A DNA stretch of 64,000 bases from Pseudomonas sp. URMO17WK12:I2 (lineage in GTDB: Bacteria > Pseudomonadota > Gammaproteobacteria > Pseudomonadales > Pseudomonadaceae), in the NCBI RefSeq assembly GCF_003253735.1, contig NZ_QKYW01000002.1, forward strand, positions 1 to 64,000, in the 5' to 3' direction. A program made the translations under genes and the position numbers. This document shows positions 27,328 through 36,552 of this stretch, one piece after another. The notes beneath the pieces were generated by a model that was not told the DNA's origin, did no database searches, and saw only the letters and a program-made list of their open reading frames with translations. How positions within the stretch are numbered: position 1 is the stretch's first letter; every line of letters begins with the position of its first letter.

Positions 27328-28347
27328 ATGTCCCGTCGCATCATCATCGACCTCGTCTGCCTGGCCGTCTTCGCCCTCATGCCGCTGCTGGCCAGCGTGT
27401 TGGAGGAGCCGTTTCTGGTCAGTCTGTTCACCCGCCTGGCGATCTACGGCATGGCCGCCGCCAGCCTGGACCTGCTGATCGGCTACGGCGCACTGGTCAG
27501 CTTCGGCCACGCCGCGTTCTTCGCCATGGGCGGCTATGTGGTGGGCATCATCGCCTTTCACAGCTCCCAGGCCATGCCACTGTTCGGCTGGGAAGGCAGT
27601 AACGCCGCCCTGCTCATCTGGCCATTGGCCCTGCTCTGCTGCGCGCTGCTTGGCCTGGTGATGGGTTACCTGTCGCTGCGCACCAGCGGCGTGCAGTTCA
27701 TCATGATCACCCTGGCGTTCAGCCAGATGCTGTATTTCATTCTCGGCTCGCTGTCGCTCTACGGCGGCGACGACGGCATCGTGATCAACGAGCGCAACAC
27801 CCTGCCGGGCCTCGATCTGGATAACGCCAACCAGTTCTACTACCTGTGCGTCGCCCTCCTGGTCGGCTGGCTGCTGTTCTGCCGGCGCCTGGTCGCTTCG
27901 CGGTTCGGCTTCGTGCTGCGCGGCCTCAAGCAGAGCGAACGACGCAGCCTCAGCCTGGGCCTCAAGCCGCTGCGCTACCGGCTGACCACCTTCGTGATCG
28001 CCGGAGTCGGCGCCGGGCTTTCCGGCGTGCTGTGGGCCAACTACGCGATGTTCGTCAGCCCGGACATGGGCGCCTGGCAGAAGTCCGGCGAGCTGATGGC
28101 CATGGTGATTCTCGGCGGGGTCGGCACCCTGATCGGCCCGGTGCTGGGCGCAGCCGTCTACCTGGGGCTCGAGCAGGTTCTGAGCCTGTGGACCGAGCAC
28201 TGGCTGATCATCTTCGGCCCGCTGTTACTGCTGGTGGTGCTGTTCGGACGCCAGGGCATCTACGGCCTGTTGATGAGCGGCGCCAAACGCGAATCGCGCG
28301 CTGTGAAGGGTGCGGTGCAGCAAACACCAGTGGAGGCCAAACCATGA
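27328..28347 (+). CDS. Branched-chain-type ABC transporter, permease (LivM-like)
   Basis: A 339-residue permease with about nine helices. LivM landmarks are ASLDLLIGYGALVSFGHAAF near residue 45-65 and, before the last helices, VLRGLKQSERRSLSLGLKPL and GLSGVLWANYAMFVSPDMGA. GAGGAG lies before the ATG. The last codons overlap livG in an ATGA arrangement, as expected for an operon. Confidence 0.87.
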   Translation: MSRRIIIDLVCLAVFALMPLLASVLEEPFLVSLFTRLAIYGMAAASLDLLIGYGALVSFGHAAFFAMGGYVVGIIAFHSSQAMPLFGWEGSNAALLIWPLALLCCALLGLVMGYLSLRTSGVQFIMITLAFSQMLYFILGSLSLYGGDDGIVINERNTLPGLDLDNANQFYYLCVALLVGWLLFCRRLVASRFGFVLRGLKQSERRSLSLGLKPLRYRLTTFVIAGVGAGLSGVLWANYAMFVSPDMGAWQKSGELMAMVILGGVGTLIGPVLGAAVYLGLEQVLSLWTEHWLIIFGPLLLLVVLFGRQGIYGLLMSGAKRESRAVKGAVQQTPVEAKP

Positions 28348-29093
28348 CTGCGCAACTGTCGATCCGTCACCTGGAAAAGTCCTTCGGCGCAGTCAAGGCC
28401 ACCAACGACGCCAGCCTGGAGCTGCTGGCGGGTGAGCTGCACGCCATCATCGGCCCCAATGGCGCCGGCAAATCCACGTTGATCTCGCAGATTGCCGGTG
28501 AGATTCGCCCCGACAAGGGCCAGATCCTCTTCGCCGGGCAGGACATCACCACTCTGCCCGCCCACGAGCGGCCACGCCTGGGCCTGGCCCGCTCGTTCCA
28601 GGTCAGCCAGCTGTACCCGGAATTCAGCGTGCTGGAAAACGTCGCGGTAGCCATCGCCGCGCGGCAGCGACGCACCTGCGGCATGTGGACCCCATTGTCA
28701 GGCGACGTGAGTCTGCTCGAACCTGCCCACCGCTACCTGCAACAGGTCGGCCTCGGTCGCCGTGGCGATGACCTGGTCAGCGAACTGTCCCACGGCGAGC
28801 GACGCCAGCTGGAGCTGGCCCTGGCATTGGCCCAGGAAGCCTCGGTGCTGCTGCTCGACGAACCCATGGCCGGCATGGGCACCGAGGAATCCGCGCGCAT
28901 GACCGAGCTTTTGATGTCACTCAAGGGCCGCTACGCCATCCTGCTGGTGGAGCACGACATGGATGCGGTATTCGCCCTGGCCGACCGCATCACGGTGCTG
29001 GTCTACGGCCAGACCATCCTCACCGGCACCGTCGATGAAGTGCGCAACGACCCGCAGGTGCGGGCTGCCTATCTGGGAGAAGAACATGCTTGA
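28344..29093 (+). CDS. Branched-chain-type ABC transporter, ATPase 1 (LivG-like)
   Basis: A 249-residue ATPase. Walker A is GPNGAGKST near residue 36; the signature is LSHGERRQLELALALA, Walker B VLLLDEPMAGM, with the H-loop VEHDMDAVF. The region FQVSQLYPEFSVLENV is the LivG-type insertion. It energises uptake together with the next gene. The frame reads upstream to 27846 antisense-free but inside livM, so the ATG overlapping the livM stop is chosen. Confidence 0.9.
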   Translation: MTAQLSIRHLEKSFGAVKATNDASLELLAGELHAIIGPNGAGKSTLISQIAGEIRPDKGQILFAGQDITTLPAHERPRLGLARSFQVSQLYPEFSVLENVAVAIAARQRRTCGMWTPLSGDVSLLEPAHRYLQQVGLGRRGDDLVSELSHGERRQLELALALAQEASVLLLDEPMAGMGTEESARMTELLMSLKGRYAILLVEHDMDAVFALADRITVLVYGQTILTGTVDEVRNDPQVRAAYLGEEHA

Positions 29094-29775
29094 AGTCAGC
29101 GGATTGCGTGCCGGCTACGGTTTGAGCCAGGTACTGTTCGACATGCACCTGAAGATCGACCAAGGCGAGGTGGTATCGCTGATCGGCCGCAACGGCATGG
29201 GCAAGACCACCACGGTCAAGTCGATCATGGGCCTGCTCAAACCCAGCGCCGGCAGCGTGCGCATCAACGGCCGGGAAATGCGCGGCAAGCAGCCGTTCCA
29301 TATCGCCCAGGCCGGCTTGGGGCTGGTGCCTGAAGGCCGCCGCGCTTTCGGCAGCCTGAGCGTGCGCGAGAACCTGCTGGCTACTGCCAGCCGCACCAGC
29401 AAGTGGGACCTGGCACGTATCTACCAGCTATTCCCGCGTCTGGAGGAGCGCCAGCAGCAGCTCTCGAAAACCCTATCCGGCGGCGAGCAGCAGATGCTGG
29501 TCGTAGGCCGCGCGCTGATGACCGGCCCGCAGTTGCTGATCCTCGATGAGGCCACCGAAGGGCTGGCGCCGATCATCCGCGAAACCATCTGGAACTGCCT
29601 GGCCACCCTCAAGGCCGAGGGCGAAACCATTCTGGTGATCGACAAGAACCTCAAGGAGATGGCCCGGGTGGTCGACCGCCATCACATCATCGAAAAGGGT
29701 CGACAGGTCTGGGAAGGCACGCCGCAGCAATTGAGCGCGTCGCCTGACCTGTCGCATCGCTACCTGGGCGTCTGA
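29086..29775 (+). CDS. Branched-chain-type ABC transporter, ATPase 2 (LivF-like)
   Basis: A 229-residue ATPase with Walker A GRNGMGKTT, Q-loop region AGLGLVPEGRRAFGSLSVRE, signature LSGGEQQMLVVGRAL and Walker B LLILDEATEGLAP. The switch histidine of the H-loop is replaced: the motif reads LVIDKNLKEMARV where most family members have VEQN/EHD; LivF proteins often have EQN here. The start overlaps livG by eight bases. Last gene of the transporter; 123 bp later the porin gene begins. Confidence 0.88.
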   Translation: MLEVSGLRAGYGLSQVLFDMHLKIDQGEVVSLIGRNGMGKTTTVKSIMGLLKPSAGSVRINGREMRGKQPFHIAQAGLGLVPEGRRAFGSLSVRENLLATASRTSKWDLARIYQLFPRLEERQQQLSKTLSGGEQQMLVVGRALMTGPQLLILDEATEGLAPIIRETIWNCLATLKAEGETILVIDKNLKEMARVVDRHHIIEKGRQVWEGTPQQLSASPDLSHRYLGV

Positions 29776-29898
29776 CCGACGCCCAACCCATCGGCTCGCC
29801 AACACGGGCCCGATTGCCAACCGCAACCGCCTCGACGTCGGCCCCATGGGCCGGCGGCGGGAGGTTGCATCCTGAAAGCCGCCAAAAAGAGCTCCGCG

Positions 29899-31152
29899 AT
29901 GACCGACACCACCCGAGCAATACCGCTTCTGCTAGGCACTCTTCCGTTTACCGCACTGGCCGCCGAGTCCGGTTTCTTCGAAGACTCCAGCGCCACCCTG
30001 CAACTGCGCAACTACTACTTCAGCCGCGACTTCTCCGACATCGTCGGCAGCAGCAGGCAGTCCAAGGCCGAAGAGTGGGCTCAGGGCTTCATCCTCAACT
30101 ACAAATCCGGGTACACGGCAGGCACCGTCGGCGTTGGCCTCGACGCCATCGGCACCCTGGGCATCAAACTCGACAGCTCGCCTGATCGCGTCAATACCGG
30201 CCTGCTACCGGTCCGTGACAATGGCCGCGCCGCCGACGAATACAGCCGCCTGGGCGTGGCCGCCAAGGTACGCCTGTCGCAGACCGAGCTGAAGGTCGGT
30301 GAGTTGCAGCCCAACCTGCCGGTGCTGGTGTACAGCGACATCCGCCTGCTGCCACCGACCTACCAGGGCATCAGCCTGACGTCGAAGGAGTTCACCGATC
30401 TGACGTTGCAAGCCGGGCACCTGAAATCCACCAGCCTGCGCAACGAGGCCGGCGATGGCCGGATGCAGGCGATGATCGGCTACCAGCCGCAGCGCCAGGC
30501 CTTCGCCGATGCTTTCAACTACCTCGGTGCCGACTACAGCTTCAACGCCAAGCGCACCACGGCCAGCCTCTGGTACGCGCAACTGGAGGACATTTACAAC
30601 CAGCGCCACCTGGCACTCAAGCACGCCGAACCGGTCGGCGATTGGGTACTGGGCGCCAACCTGGGCTACTTCGATTCCCACGAGGACGGCCAGCAGCGCA
30701 TAGGCGAGGTGGACAATCGGGCGTTCTACTCACTGCTGTCCGCGAAGCGCGGCGGGCACACCGTCTATGTCGGCTATCAGGGCATGTTCGGTGACCATGG
30801 CTTGCCAAAGGTATTCGCCAACGTGACCCCACTGGGCAATGAGGTACCGACATACGAGTTCGCCTCGGCAGACGAACGCTCCTGGCAGGTGCGCCATGAT
30901 TACGACTTCGCCACCCTGGGCTTGCCTGGCCTGACCACCACCCTGCGCTACATTCGCGGCAACAACGTCGATACCGGCCAGGGTTTCGAGGGGCGCGAGT
31001 GGGAGCGCGATCTGGACATCGGCTATGTGGTGCAGAGCGGCGCCTTGAAAGGCATTGGCGTGCGAGTGCGCAATGTCACCGCGCGATCAAACTACCGCAG
31101 CGATATCGACGAGAACCGTCTGATCCTGACCTACACCCTGTCGTTGTTCTGA
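29899..31152 (+). CDS. OprD-family outer-membrane porin
   Basis: A 417-residue porin. Signal peptide [21 protein letters not shown]; the mature start [20 protein letters not shown] is the OprD hallmark. Later strands have [48 protein letters not shown] and the final aromatic strand [12 protein letters not shown]. Members form 18-strand channels for amino acids or aromatic acids (BenF, OpdK groups). In this position, after antABC and its transporter, an aromatic substrate such as anthranilate is likely, by inference. Confidence 0.88.
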   Translation: MTDTTRAIPLLLGTLPFTALAAESGFFEDSSATLQLRNYYFSRDFSDIVGSSRQSKAEEWAQGFILNYKSGYTAGTVGVGLDAIGTLGIKLDSSPDRVNTGLLPVRDNGRAADEYSRLGVAAKVRLSQTELKVGELQPNLPVLVYSDIRLLPPTYQGISLTSKEFTDLTLQAGHLKSTSLRNEAGDGRMQAMIGYQPQRQAFADAFNYLGADYSFNAKRTTASLWYAQLEDIYNQRHLALKHAEPVGDWVLGANLGYFDSHEDGQQRIGEVDNRAFYSLLSAKRGGHTVYVGYQGMFGDHGLPKVFANVTPLGNEVPTYEFASADERSWQVRHDYDFATLGLPGLTTTLRYIRGNNVDTGQGFEGREWERDLDIGYVVQSGALKGIGVRVRNVTARSNYRSDIDENRLILTYTLSLF

Positions 31153-31191
31153 ACAGTCGCGGGCCGGACCCTCAGATCTGGCCCGCAACTC

Positions 31192-32040
31192 TCAAAGCCC
31201 GAGCAGCTGCAGCGCCGCCCGGTACAGGGGCGTGCCGGGTTCACCAAGCTGCAGCACCACATCGAAATGATTGCGCCCAGGCGCAGCCACGAAGCGCCCT
31301 GGCAGCCCCCTCGCCTGCCAGGCCTCGAGATACTCCTGGGACTGTCGCGCGAACTCCGCGCTCTCCAGGGCACCGTAACTCACCACGATTTCGGGCCCCT
31401 GGCAGGGGAAATGAGCCTGGGGGCTGTTACGCCGTGCCGCTTGCTCGTCAAGGTTCATCCAACTGTTGATCTGGGTCGCCAGCAACGGCTGCAGATCGAA
31501 TAGCCCGCTGATCGGCAGCGCACCCCGCAGCACCGAGTCGGTGACGCCGTAGTCCGCGTGCCACCCACCGGCGAGCAACATGCCGACCAGATGGCCACCC
31601 GCCGAACTGCCACTGGCGACCACCCGCGTCGGGTCACCACCGAACTCGGCGATGTGAGCGTTGATCCAGGCCAGCGAGCGACGCACCTGGTCGACGATAT
31701 GATCCAGGCTCACCGCAGGCGCCAGGTCGTAGTCGATGACCACCACGCAGGCACCCGCCTCCACCAGGGCCGGAGCCATGAATGCCGACTCGGCTTTGGA
31801 AAGGGCTCGCCAGTATCCGCCATGGATGAAAAGCAGCACCGGAGCATCGGGTTGCGCGGCCGGAAAGATATCCAGCCTCTCACCCGCCCCCGGCCCGTAT
31901 GCGATGTCTCGGAACACCTGCAGGCTGCTGTGCGCCGCGTCGCTTAGCGAGCGGTACAGGCGTGGGTATTGATCGTAATCGGTCACGCTGGCGCGCGCGT
32001 TGTATTGCTTGTCGTAGTAAGGATCTACAGGAATGCTCAT
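31192..32040 (-). CDS. Alpha/beta hydrolase resembling kynurenine formamidase
   Basis: A 282-residue hydrolase. The oxyanion motif is HGGYW at 73-77, as in animal arylformamidase; the nucleophile is Ser146 in GSSAGG; the catalytic His is His258 in GRNHFDV. Its N-terminus has YYDKQYNARASVTDY, also seen in that group. Such enzymes hydrolyse N-formylkynurenine to kynurenine, one step before kynureninase releases anthranilate. Neighbourhood with antABC supports this, but other esterases share the fold. GGAGA before the ATG at 32040 decides the start against 32067. It is convergent with the porin gene. Confidence 0.75.
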   Translation of the reverse strand: MSIPVDPYYDKQYNARASVTDYDQYPRLYRSLSDAAHSSLQVFRDIAYGPGAGERLDIFPAAQPDAPVLLFIHGGYWRALSKAESAFMAPALVEAGACVVVIDYDLAPAVSLDHIVDQVRRSLAWINAHIAEFGGDPTRVVASGSSAGGHLVGMLLAGGWHADYGVTDSVLRGALPISGLFDLQPLLATQINSWMNLDEQAARRNSPQAHFPCQGPEIVVSYGALESAEFARQSQEYLEAWQARGLPGRFVAAPGRNHFDVVLQLGEPGTPLYRAALQLLGL

Positions 32041-32144
32041 GGCCGTCTCCACAAAAGTGGATACCATTAAGAAATGGACTTGGGACGACTTGATAGCCTG
32101 CTAGTTGGCTATTGCTATCCGATTTTTCAGGCAGTGATTCGACA

Positions 32145-32175
32145 CTGCGAGTCTCGCGTTTCACGAGACTCGCAG
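32145..32175. repeat. Perfect 12-bp inverted repeat
   Basis: CTGCGAGTCTCG (32145-32156) and CGAGACTCGCAG (32164-32175) enclose CGTTTCA. It lies downstream of the chemoreceptor gene and upstream of the hydrolase gene, both on the minus strand. There is no adjoining T run, so a simple terminator is doubtful; an operator or protective hairpin are alternatives. Confidence 0.6.
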
Positions 32176-32264
32176 CGTACCCGCAGGAGTGATGCGACCT
32201 TCAGGGACGACGCCGGTCAACCGCCCCATACACGCCCAGACGTCGCCAAAGTGCGCGGCGAGCC

Positions 32265-33578
32265 TCACTTCAACTGGCTGGCAAAACGCTCCACCGCGCC
32301 GAGCACCTGCTTGGCGCCCTGACGAATTTCGACGATCACATCGCCCGCCTGGTTGGCCAGTTCAAGACCGGCTTCGGCCTGCTGGCGGCTGCTGGCCATG
32401 TCGCGCACGGCGGCGTCGACCAGCTTCTGGTTTTCCTGCACCACGCCGACGATCTCTTCGGTGGCCTTGCTGGTGCGACTGGCCAGCTGCCGAACCTCGT
32501 CGGCGACCACCGCGAACCCCCGTCCCTGCTCACCGGCACGTGCGGCCTCGATGGCAGCGTTGAGCGCCAGCAGGTTGGTCTGCTGGGCGATACTGCCGAT
32601 GGTCTGCACCATGGTGCTGATCAATATCGATTGCTTACCCAGCGCCTCGATGCCTTCGGAAGCCGACCCCATTTGCTCGGAGATACGCTGCATGGTCTGC
32701 ACCGTATCGGTCACCACCTGGGCGCCGCGCTGGGCGGTGGTGTCGGTCTGCTGGGAAATACCGTAGGCGATCCCCGCGGCGTCGTTGACCTCTTCTTCAC
32801 GGTTGACCTGATCGGTGACCACGGTGGCGAACTTCACCACCTTGTAGAGTTTGTCCTGGGTGTCGTGCACCGGGTTGTAGGTCGCCTCCAGCCATACCAC
32901 GCGGCCGTGGCTGTCGATGCGTTTGAAGCGCCCCGCTACGAATTCGCCGCGGTTCAGGCGTTCCCAGAACTGCTTGTAGTCGGCGGAGTGAGTTTCCTGC
33001 GACTCGCAGAACATGCTGTGGTGCTTGCCCTTGATACGCTCCAGGCTGTAGCCCATGCCGTGCAGGAACTGGTCGTTGGCCGTCAGCACATGGCCACTGA
33101 GGTCGAACTCGATCACCGCCGTGGAGCGCAGCAAGGCGTTGATGAAATCCTCGTTTTCACGGGCGCGGTTCATGGTCTCGGTGATTTCGCTGCCAATGCA
33201 CTGAATGCGGCTGACCACACCACGCTCATCGACAACCGGCTGCCAACAGGCCTGAAGCCACACCAGTGCGCCGTCGGGGCGCAGAAACCGATAACGATCG
33301 CGTAATGAGTTCCCAGTGCGAGCGGCTTCGCGCAAGTTCTTGAAACACGGCAGGTTCTTTACGTACGCCGGCACGATGTCGCTCATCGGATGATTGGTCA
33401 GCTGCTCGGGCCCGTAGCCGATGAACCGCGAGAAGTTGCCATTGAAATCGATGATCCGAAAGTCAGCATCGATGGTCAGCATGATCATCTCGGTCTCGAT
33501 ACCGTGGTACAGCTGCCGGAGCAACGACAGTTCGGCATCCTTGGCCTGCAATTCTTTTTTCCACTTGTTACCGAACAT
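32265..33578 (-). CDS. Cytoplasmic PAS-PAS methyl-accepting chemotaxis protein (BdlA-like)
   Basis: A 437-residue receptor without transmembrane helices. PAS 1 is at about 20-135 ([20 protein letters not shown]), PAS 2 at about 145-260 ([20 protein letters not shown]), and the MCP signalling hairpin at about 300-430 contains [20 protein letters not shown]. The layout PAS-PAS-MCP with no membrane anchor is that of BdlA and Aer-like proteins, which sense redox or metabolic state. GGAG is 7 nt before the ATG at 33578; ATG 33584 is too close. It may give energy or aromatic taxis for the adjacent block, by inference. Confidence 0.85.
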   Translation of the reverse strand: MFGNKWKKELQAKDAELSLLRQLYHGIETEMIMLTIDADFRIIDFNGNFSRFIGYGPEQLTNHPMSDIVPAYVKNLPCFKNLREAARTGNSLRDRYRFLRPDGALVWLQACWQPVVDERGVVSRIQCIGSEITETMNRARENEDFINALLRSTAVIEFDLSGHVLTANDQFLHGMGYSLERIKGKHHSMFCESQETHSADYKQFWERLNRGEFVAGRFKRIDSHGRVVWLEATYNPVHDTQDKLYKVVKFATVVTDQVNREEEVNDAAGIAYGISQQTDTTAQRGAQVVTDTVQTMQRISEQMGSASEGIEALGKQSILISTMVQTIGSIAQQTNLLALNAAIEAARAGEQGRGFAVVADEVRQLASRTSKATEEIVGVVQENQKLVDAAVRDMASSRQQAEAGLELANQAGDVIVEIRQGAKQVLGAVERFASQLK

Positions 33579-33974
33579 GCTCATTCTCCAGAAGCAATCA
33601 CGTTGAAACTCATCGGCTGCCCCGCCGATTTATTGAGTACCGTTCAGCCACAAATTGCAGGCCGCTCTGCCATCAAGCATAGAAGGTAGGCGCAGGGTCA
33701 TTGGGGTTTCGATCAGGAAAATTGCCGGTCAATGGCACCCGGCGCTGAGTGTTCACAAAGACCAATGCCCAGCAGCCAAGGTTTGAAGAATTTTCAAAGA
33801 ACAGTGGGCTAGGCGCTCCCTACAAGCCCTGACAGATTGCTACTGCCTTTCAAAACAGCTTAACCATGCTGGCCTTGCAGCGGACTGGCGCCTAAGATAC
33901 CGCCCCCGCTGACGCGAGCGGCGCGCTCGAACACCTCGAGTGCGCTTTGATTCTCTGGTTTTCAAGGAAGAAGC
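33579..33974. other. Divergent intergenic region
   Basis: Lies between the chemoreceptor gene and a lipoprotein gene transcribed away from it. I see no gene or recognised element; a short TTTGAA/TTCAAA palindrome is at 33782-33799. Confidence 0.4.
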
Positions 33975-34583
33975 ATGAAAAACCTGCTTTATCTCGGCAC
34001 CCTTTCCTTATTGCTGATGCTGACCGGTTGCGTGTCCATGGTGCCGGCCGGCCCGATCGGTGACCCCGCTCAAAAAGCCACCTTCACCCAGCCGCGCGCC
34101 GCGATGATCGACGACGTGGTGATCACCGATACCAAGGTACGCGAAGCCCTGCGCAAGACGCTCAGCGCCCAGTTCACGGCGCAACTGGCGCGCCGTGTCG
34201 AGCGTGGCGAATACTTCCAGGAAGTGATCAGCTTTCCCGCCACCCTCGGCAAGGACGACGTAGCACTCAAGTTCACGTTCACGTCCCTCAAGGCCAAACG
34301 TACGCCGCACCCTGCCTACTTTCCTGGCGCGCTGTTGACGCTGACCGTATGGATATGGGTAAACGGCCCGATCTATGTCGACAAGTACGACCTCGCCGGC
34401 AACCTGCAGATCAATGATGCCCAGGGCAAGCTGCTCAGCAGCAGTGAGCAATCCGTCAAGCTCAACCAGAACACCGGCCTGTGGGACAACGACTACTTCA
34501 ATCCCTCGCTCGGCGCCGACCAGCTGAATCAGTTGGTCGAGCAACTGCTGCAGGACGCCACCGGCAAACTTGCAAAACCCTGA
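33975..34583 (+). CDS. Putative lipoprotein
   Basis: A 202-residue protein with signal MKNLLYLGTLSLLLMLTGC and lipobox LTGC. One hydrophobic segment (PGALLTLTVWIWV) occurs near residue 115-128. The rest is soluble. AAGGAAG precedes the ATG. It is followed after 14 bp by another lipoprotein that has the same general plan (lipobox, a hydrophobic segment in the middle, then a KLLSSSEQ/KVLGKVEKS-type strand), so they may be distant relatives acting together. Function unknown. Confidence 0.65.
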   Translation: MKNLLYLGTLSLLLMLTGCVSMVPAGPIGDPAQKATFTQPRAAMIDDVVITDTKVREALRKTLSAQFTAQLARRVERGEYFQEVISFPATLGKDDVALKFTFTSLKAKRTPHPAYFPGALLTLTVWIWVNGPIYVDKYDLAGNLQINDAQGKLLSSSEQSVKLNQNTGLWDNDYFNPSLGADQLNQLVEQLLQDATGKLAKP

Positions 34584-34597
34584 CAAGGACGTACCTC

Positions 34598-35176
34598 ATG
34601 AAACAGCTGTTTACCGCCATCCTCGCTACCGCCCTGCTCGTGCTTACTGGCTGTGCGTCGTACTCGAATCACACCTTGCCGGAGGTCGGCCAGTGGCCAC
34701 TGGCAGCCCCTGCCGAAGCCAAGCCTACCGCTCAGTTGCAGGTCGAAAGTCGCTACCTGTTCAACGACCAGAATCGTGCAGGTGGCTTCAACCAGGAAAA
34801 CCTGGAAAAGCTGCTGGTGAAGGAGTTCAAAGACAGCGGCCGCTTTAGCACGGTGACCACCGCCAAGGAGCGCTCTGATGTCTATGTGAGCGTGCGTATG
34901 ACCAATCACGAGCGCGGCAGCACGGTCAGCGCATTCGTAACCGGATTCACCCTCTTCATCGTGCCGGGCCGCTTCAAGAACGAATTCACCATGGAAGCGC
35001 AGTTCAAGAACGCTGACGGCAAAGTCCTGGGCAAGGTGGAGAAAAGCGAAAGCGTCACCACCTGGACGCAATTACTGCTGATCTTCGCCGTACCGTTCAA
35101 CGAGTCGGCAGATAACGTCCTCGTTAAGTTGACGCGCAGCACCCTGGAAGAAGCCGCACGCCAGAAGCTCATCTGA
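34598..35176 (+). CDS. Putative lipoprotein
   Basis: A 192-residue protein with signal MKQLFTAILATALLVLTGC (lipobox LTGC). It has a central hydrophobic stretch FVTGFTLFIVPG and QLLLIFAVPFN, and a C-terminal LEEAARQKLI helix. The frame extends upstream inside the previous gene to 34481; the ATG at 34598 gives the signal peptide. It probably forms a transcription unit with 33975-34583. Function unknown. Confidence 0.65.
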   Translation: MKQLFTAILATALLVLTGCASYSNHTLPEVGQWPLAAPAEAKPTAQLQVESRYLFNDQNRAGGFNQENLEKLLVKEFKDSGRFSTVTTAKERSDVYVSVRMTNHERGSTVSAFVTGFTLFIVPGRFKNEFTMEAQFKNADGKVLGKVEKSESVTTWTQLLLIFAVPFNESADNVLVKLTRSTLEEAARQKLI

Positions 35177-35241
35177 GCGACCAACGGGGTGAGTGCCTGC
35201 TCACCCATTTTTCACCGATATGCTCGATCAACGGAGTGACG

Positions 35242-35727
35242 ATGGTGTACTACCCCAGGGAGGAACAGCGTGATGTTCTATTCACGCTCTCCTCACTTTC
35301 GATATGGATGATTCCGGTGTTCGCCTTCATCGCCTTTCTGGCGCAAAGCGGGGCCAGCATTGCGGTCATCAAGCTATGGCCGGCTAGTGCCGAGGGCATC
35401 GTCACCGCCGTCACGACCATGAACAACAACAGCAGCGTCGAACTGTACGAATACAGCTTCAGCACGCCTGACGGCAGCCATTTCATCGGTTCGGCCGAGC
35501 AGTACCGGCAACCGTCCCAGCCCGCGCATGCGGTTGGGCAAAACATCGAAATCATGTATTCGCCGCTGCACTCCGGCTTTTACGTGCCGCGTGAGATCTA
35601 CGAAGGCAGCCGCATGAATTTTCTGGTGTTCTCGTTCTGCGTCGTGGCGATTTTCCTGCTGCTCGCCATCTCTATCTACGCGCTGGTACGTCAGTGCGCG
35701 CATGCACGTGAAGATCTGCATTACTGA
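35242..35727 (+). CDS. DUF3592-like membrane protein
   Basis: A 161-residue protein with two transmembrane helices at about 18-38 and 128-150 enclosing an extracytoplasmic beta domain (VTAVTTMNNNSSVELYEYSF, then VGQNIEIMYSPLHSGFY), the DUF3592 layout. GGAG lies 6 nt before the ATG at 35242, which is preferred to GTG 35236. No function is established for the family. Confidence 0.65.
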   Translation: MVYYPREEQRDVLFTLSSLSIWMIPVFAFIAFLAQSGASIAVIKLWPASAEGIVTAVTTMNNNSSVELYEYSFSTPDGSHFIGSAEQYRQPSQPAHAVGQNIEIMYSPLHSGFYVPREIYEGSRMNFLVFSFCVVAIFLLLAISIYALVRQCAHAREDLHY

Positions 35728-35770
35728 CTTGGAACTGCGTTAACCTGGGGCCTTCGTCGCGGAGATACTC

Positions 35771-36196
35771 ATGGCTTACCCACCCCACCTGCAAGCTGGT
35801 GATCGGGTCGTGCTGTTCGATGGCGTATGCAAGCTGTGCAACGGCTGGAGCCGCTTTCTGATTCGCCATGACCGCGCCGCCAAGCTCAAGCTGTGCAGCG
35901 TGCAGTCGCCTCAGGGCCAGGCGATTCTGGCGTGGTTCGGCATGCCGCTGGATCACTTCGACACGCTTGTGTATGTCGAAGGCGACCAGGCCCTGCAGCG
36001 CAGCGACGCCATTCTGGCCATCCTGCGCCAACTGCCGGCGCCGTGGCGCTGGGCGACGCTGGCGCGCGTGATACCACGCCGCCTGCGCGACTGGGCCTAT
36101 GACCCCATCGCTCGCAATCGCTACCGCCTGTTTGGCCGCCACGAATACTGTCAGGTGCCGCGCCCCGAAGACCGCGAGCGTTTTCTGCATGACTGA
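35771..36196 (+). CDS. DCC-family thiol-disulfide protein (YuxK-like)
   Basis: A 141-residue protein. The DCC signature DGVCKLC carries Cys20 and Cys23; ICHNGWSRFLIRHD-like context follows (CNGWSRFLIRHD) and the family's end motif has RYRLFGRHEYCQVP. Members are thioredoxin-like and presumed to exchange thiol and disulfide. GGAGA lies before the ATG. It overlaps the next gene by eight bases, so the two form an operon with a DoxX-like protein, a pairing also seen in other bacteria. Confidence 0.78.
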   Translation: MAYPPHLQAGDRVVLFDGVCKLCNGWSRFLIRHDRAAKLKLCSVQSPQGQAILAWFGMPLDHFDTLVYVEGDQALQRSDAILAILRQLPAPWRWATLARVIPRRLRDWAYDPIARNRYRLFGRHEYCQVPRPEDRERFLHD

Positions 36197-36545
36197 TGCC
36201 TGGCTGGCACGCCTGACGGTGGCGGCGATCTTCATCTACCACGGGCTGGTACCCAAGCTGCTATTCAGGGATGCCAGCGAACTACAGCTGCTCGACGCCC
36301 ATGGCTTGCCTCACCATCTCCTGCCAGTGGCCGGTGGCGGCGAAGTGCTGCTGGGACTGCTTATTCTGCTGCTGCGCCGGCAGCGTTGGCCGCTGTGGGC
36401 GGCAATGGCGGCGCTGATGCTCCTGCTGGTGGATGTGGCGATCTTCGCGCCCGGGCTGCTGACCCAGGCGTTCAACCCGCTAAGCCTGAACCTGGCCGCT
36501 ATCGCCCTGTGCACCATCGCGCTACGGAACACGACCACCCGCTGA
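36189..36545 (+). CDS. DoxX-like small membrane protein
   Basis: A 118-residue protein with four transmembrane helices (about 5-20, 48-62, 68-85, 94-112), VAAIFIYHGLVPKLLFRDA and PVAGGGEVLLGLLILLLRR being DoxX_3-type landmarks. It starts inside the end of the DCC gene. Partner to a thiol-disulfide protein, which suggests a redox role at the membrane, by inference. Confidence 0.7.
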   Translation: MTDAWLARLTVAAIFIYHGLVPKLLFRDASELQLLDAHGLPHHLLPVAGGGEVLLGLLILLLRRQRWPLWAAMAALMLLLVDVAIFAPGLLTQAFNPLSLNLAAIALCTIALRNTTTR

Positions 36546-36552
36546 TTTCAGC

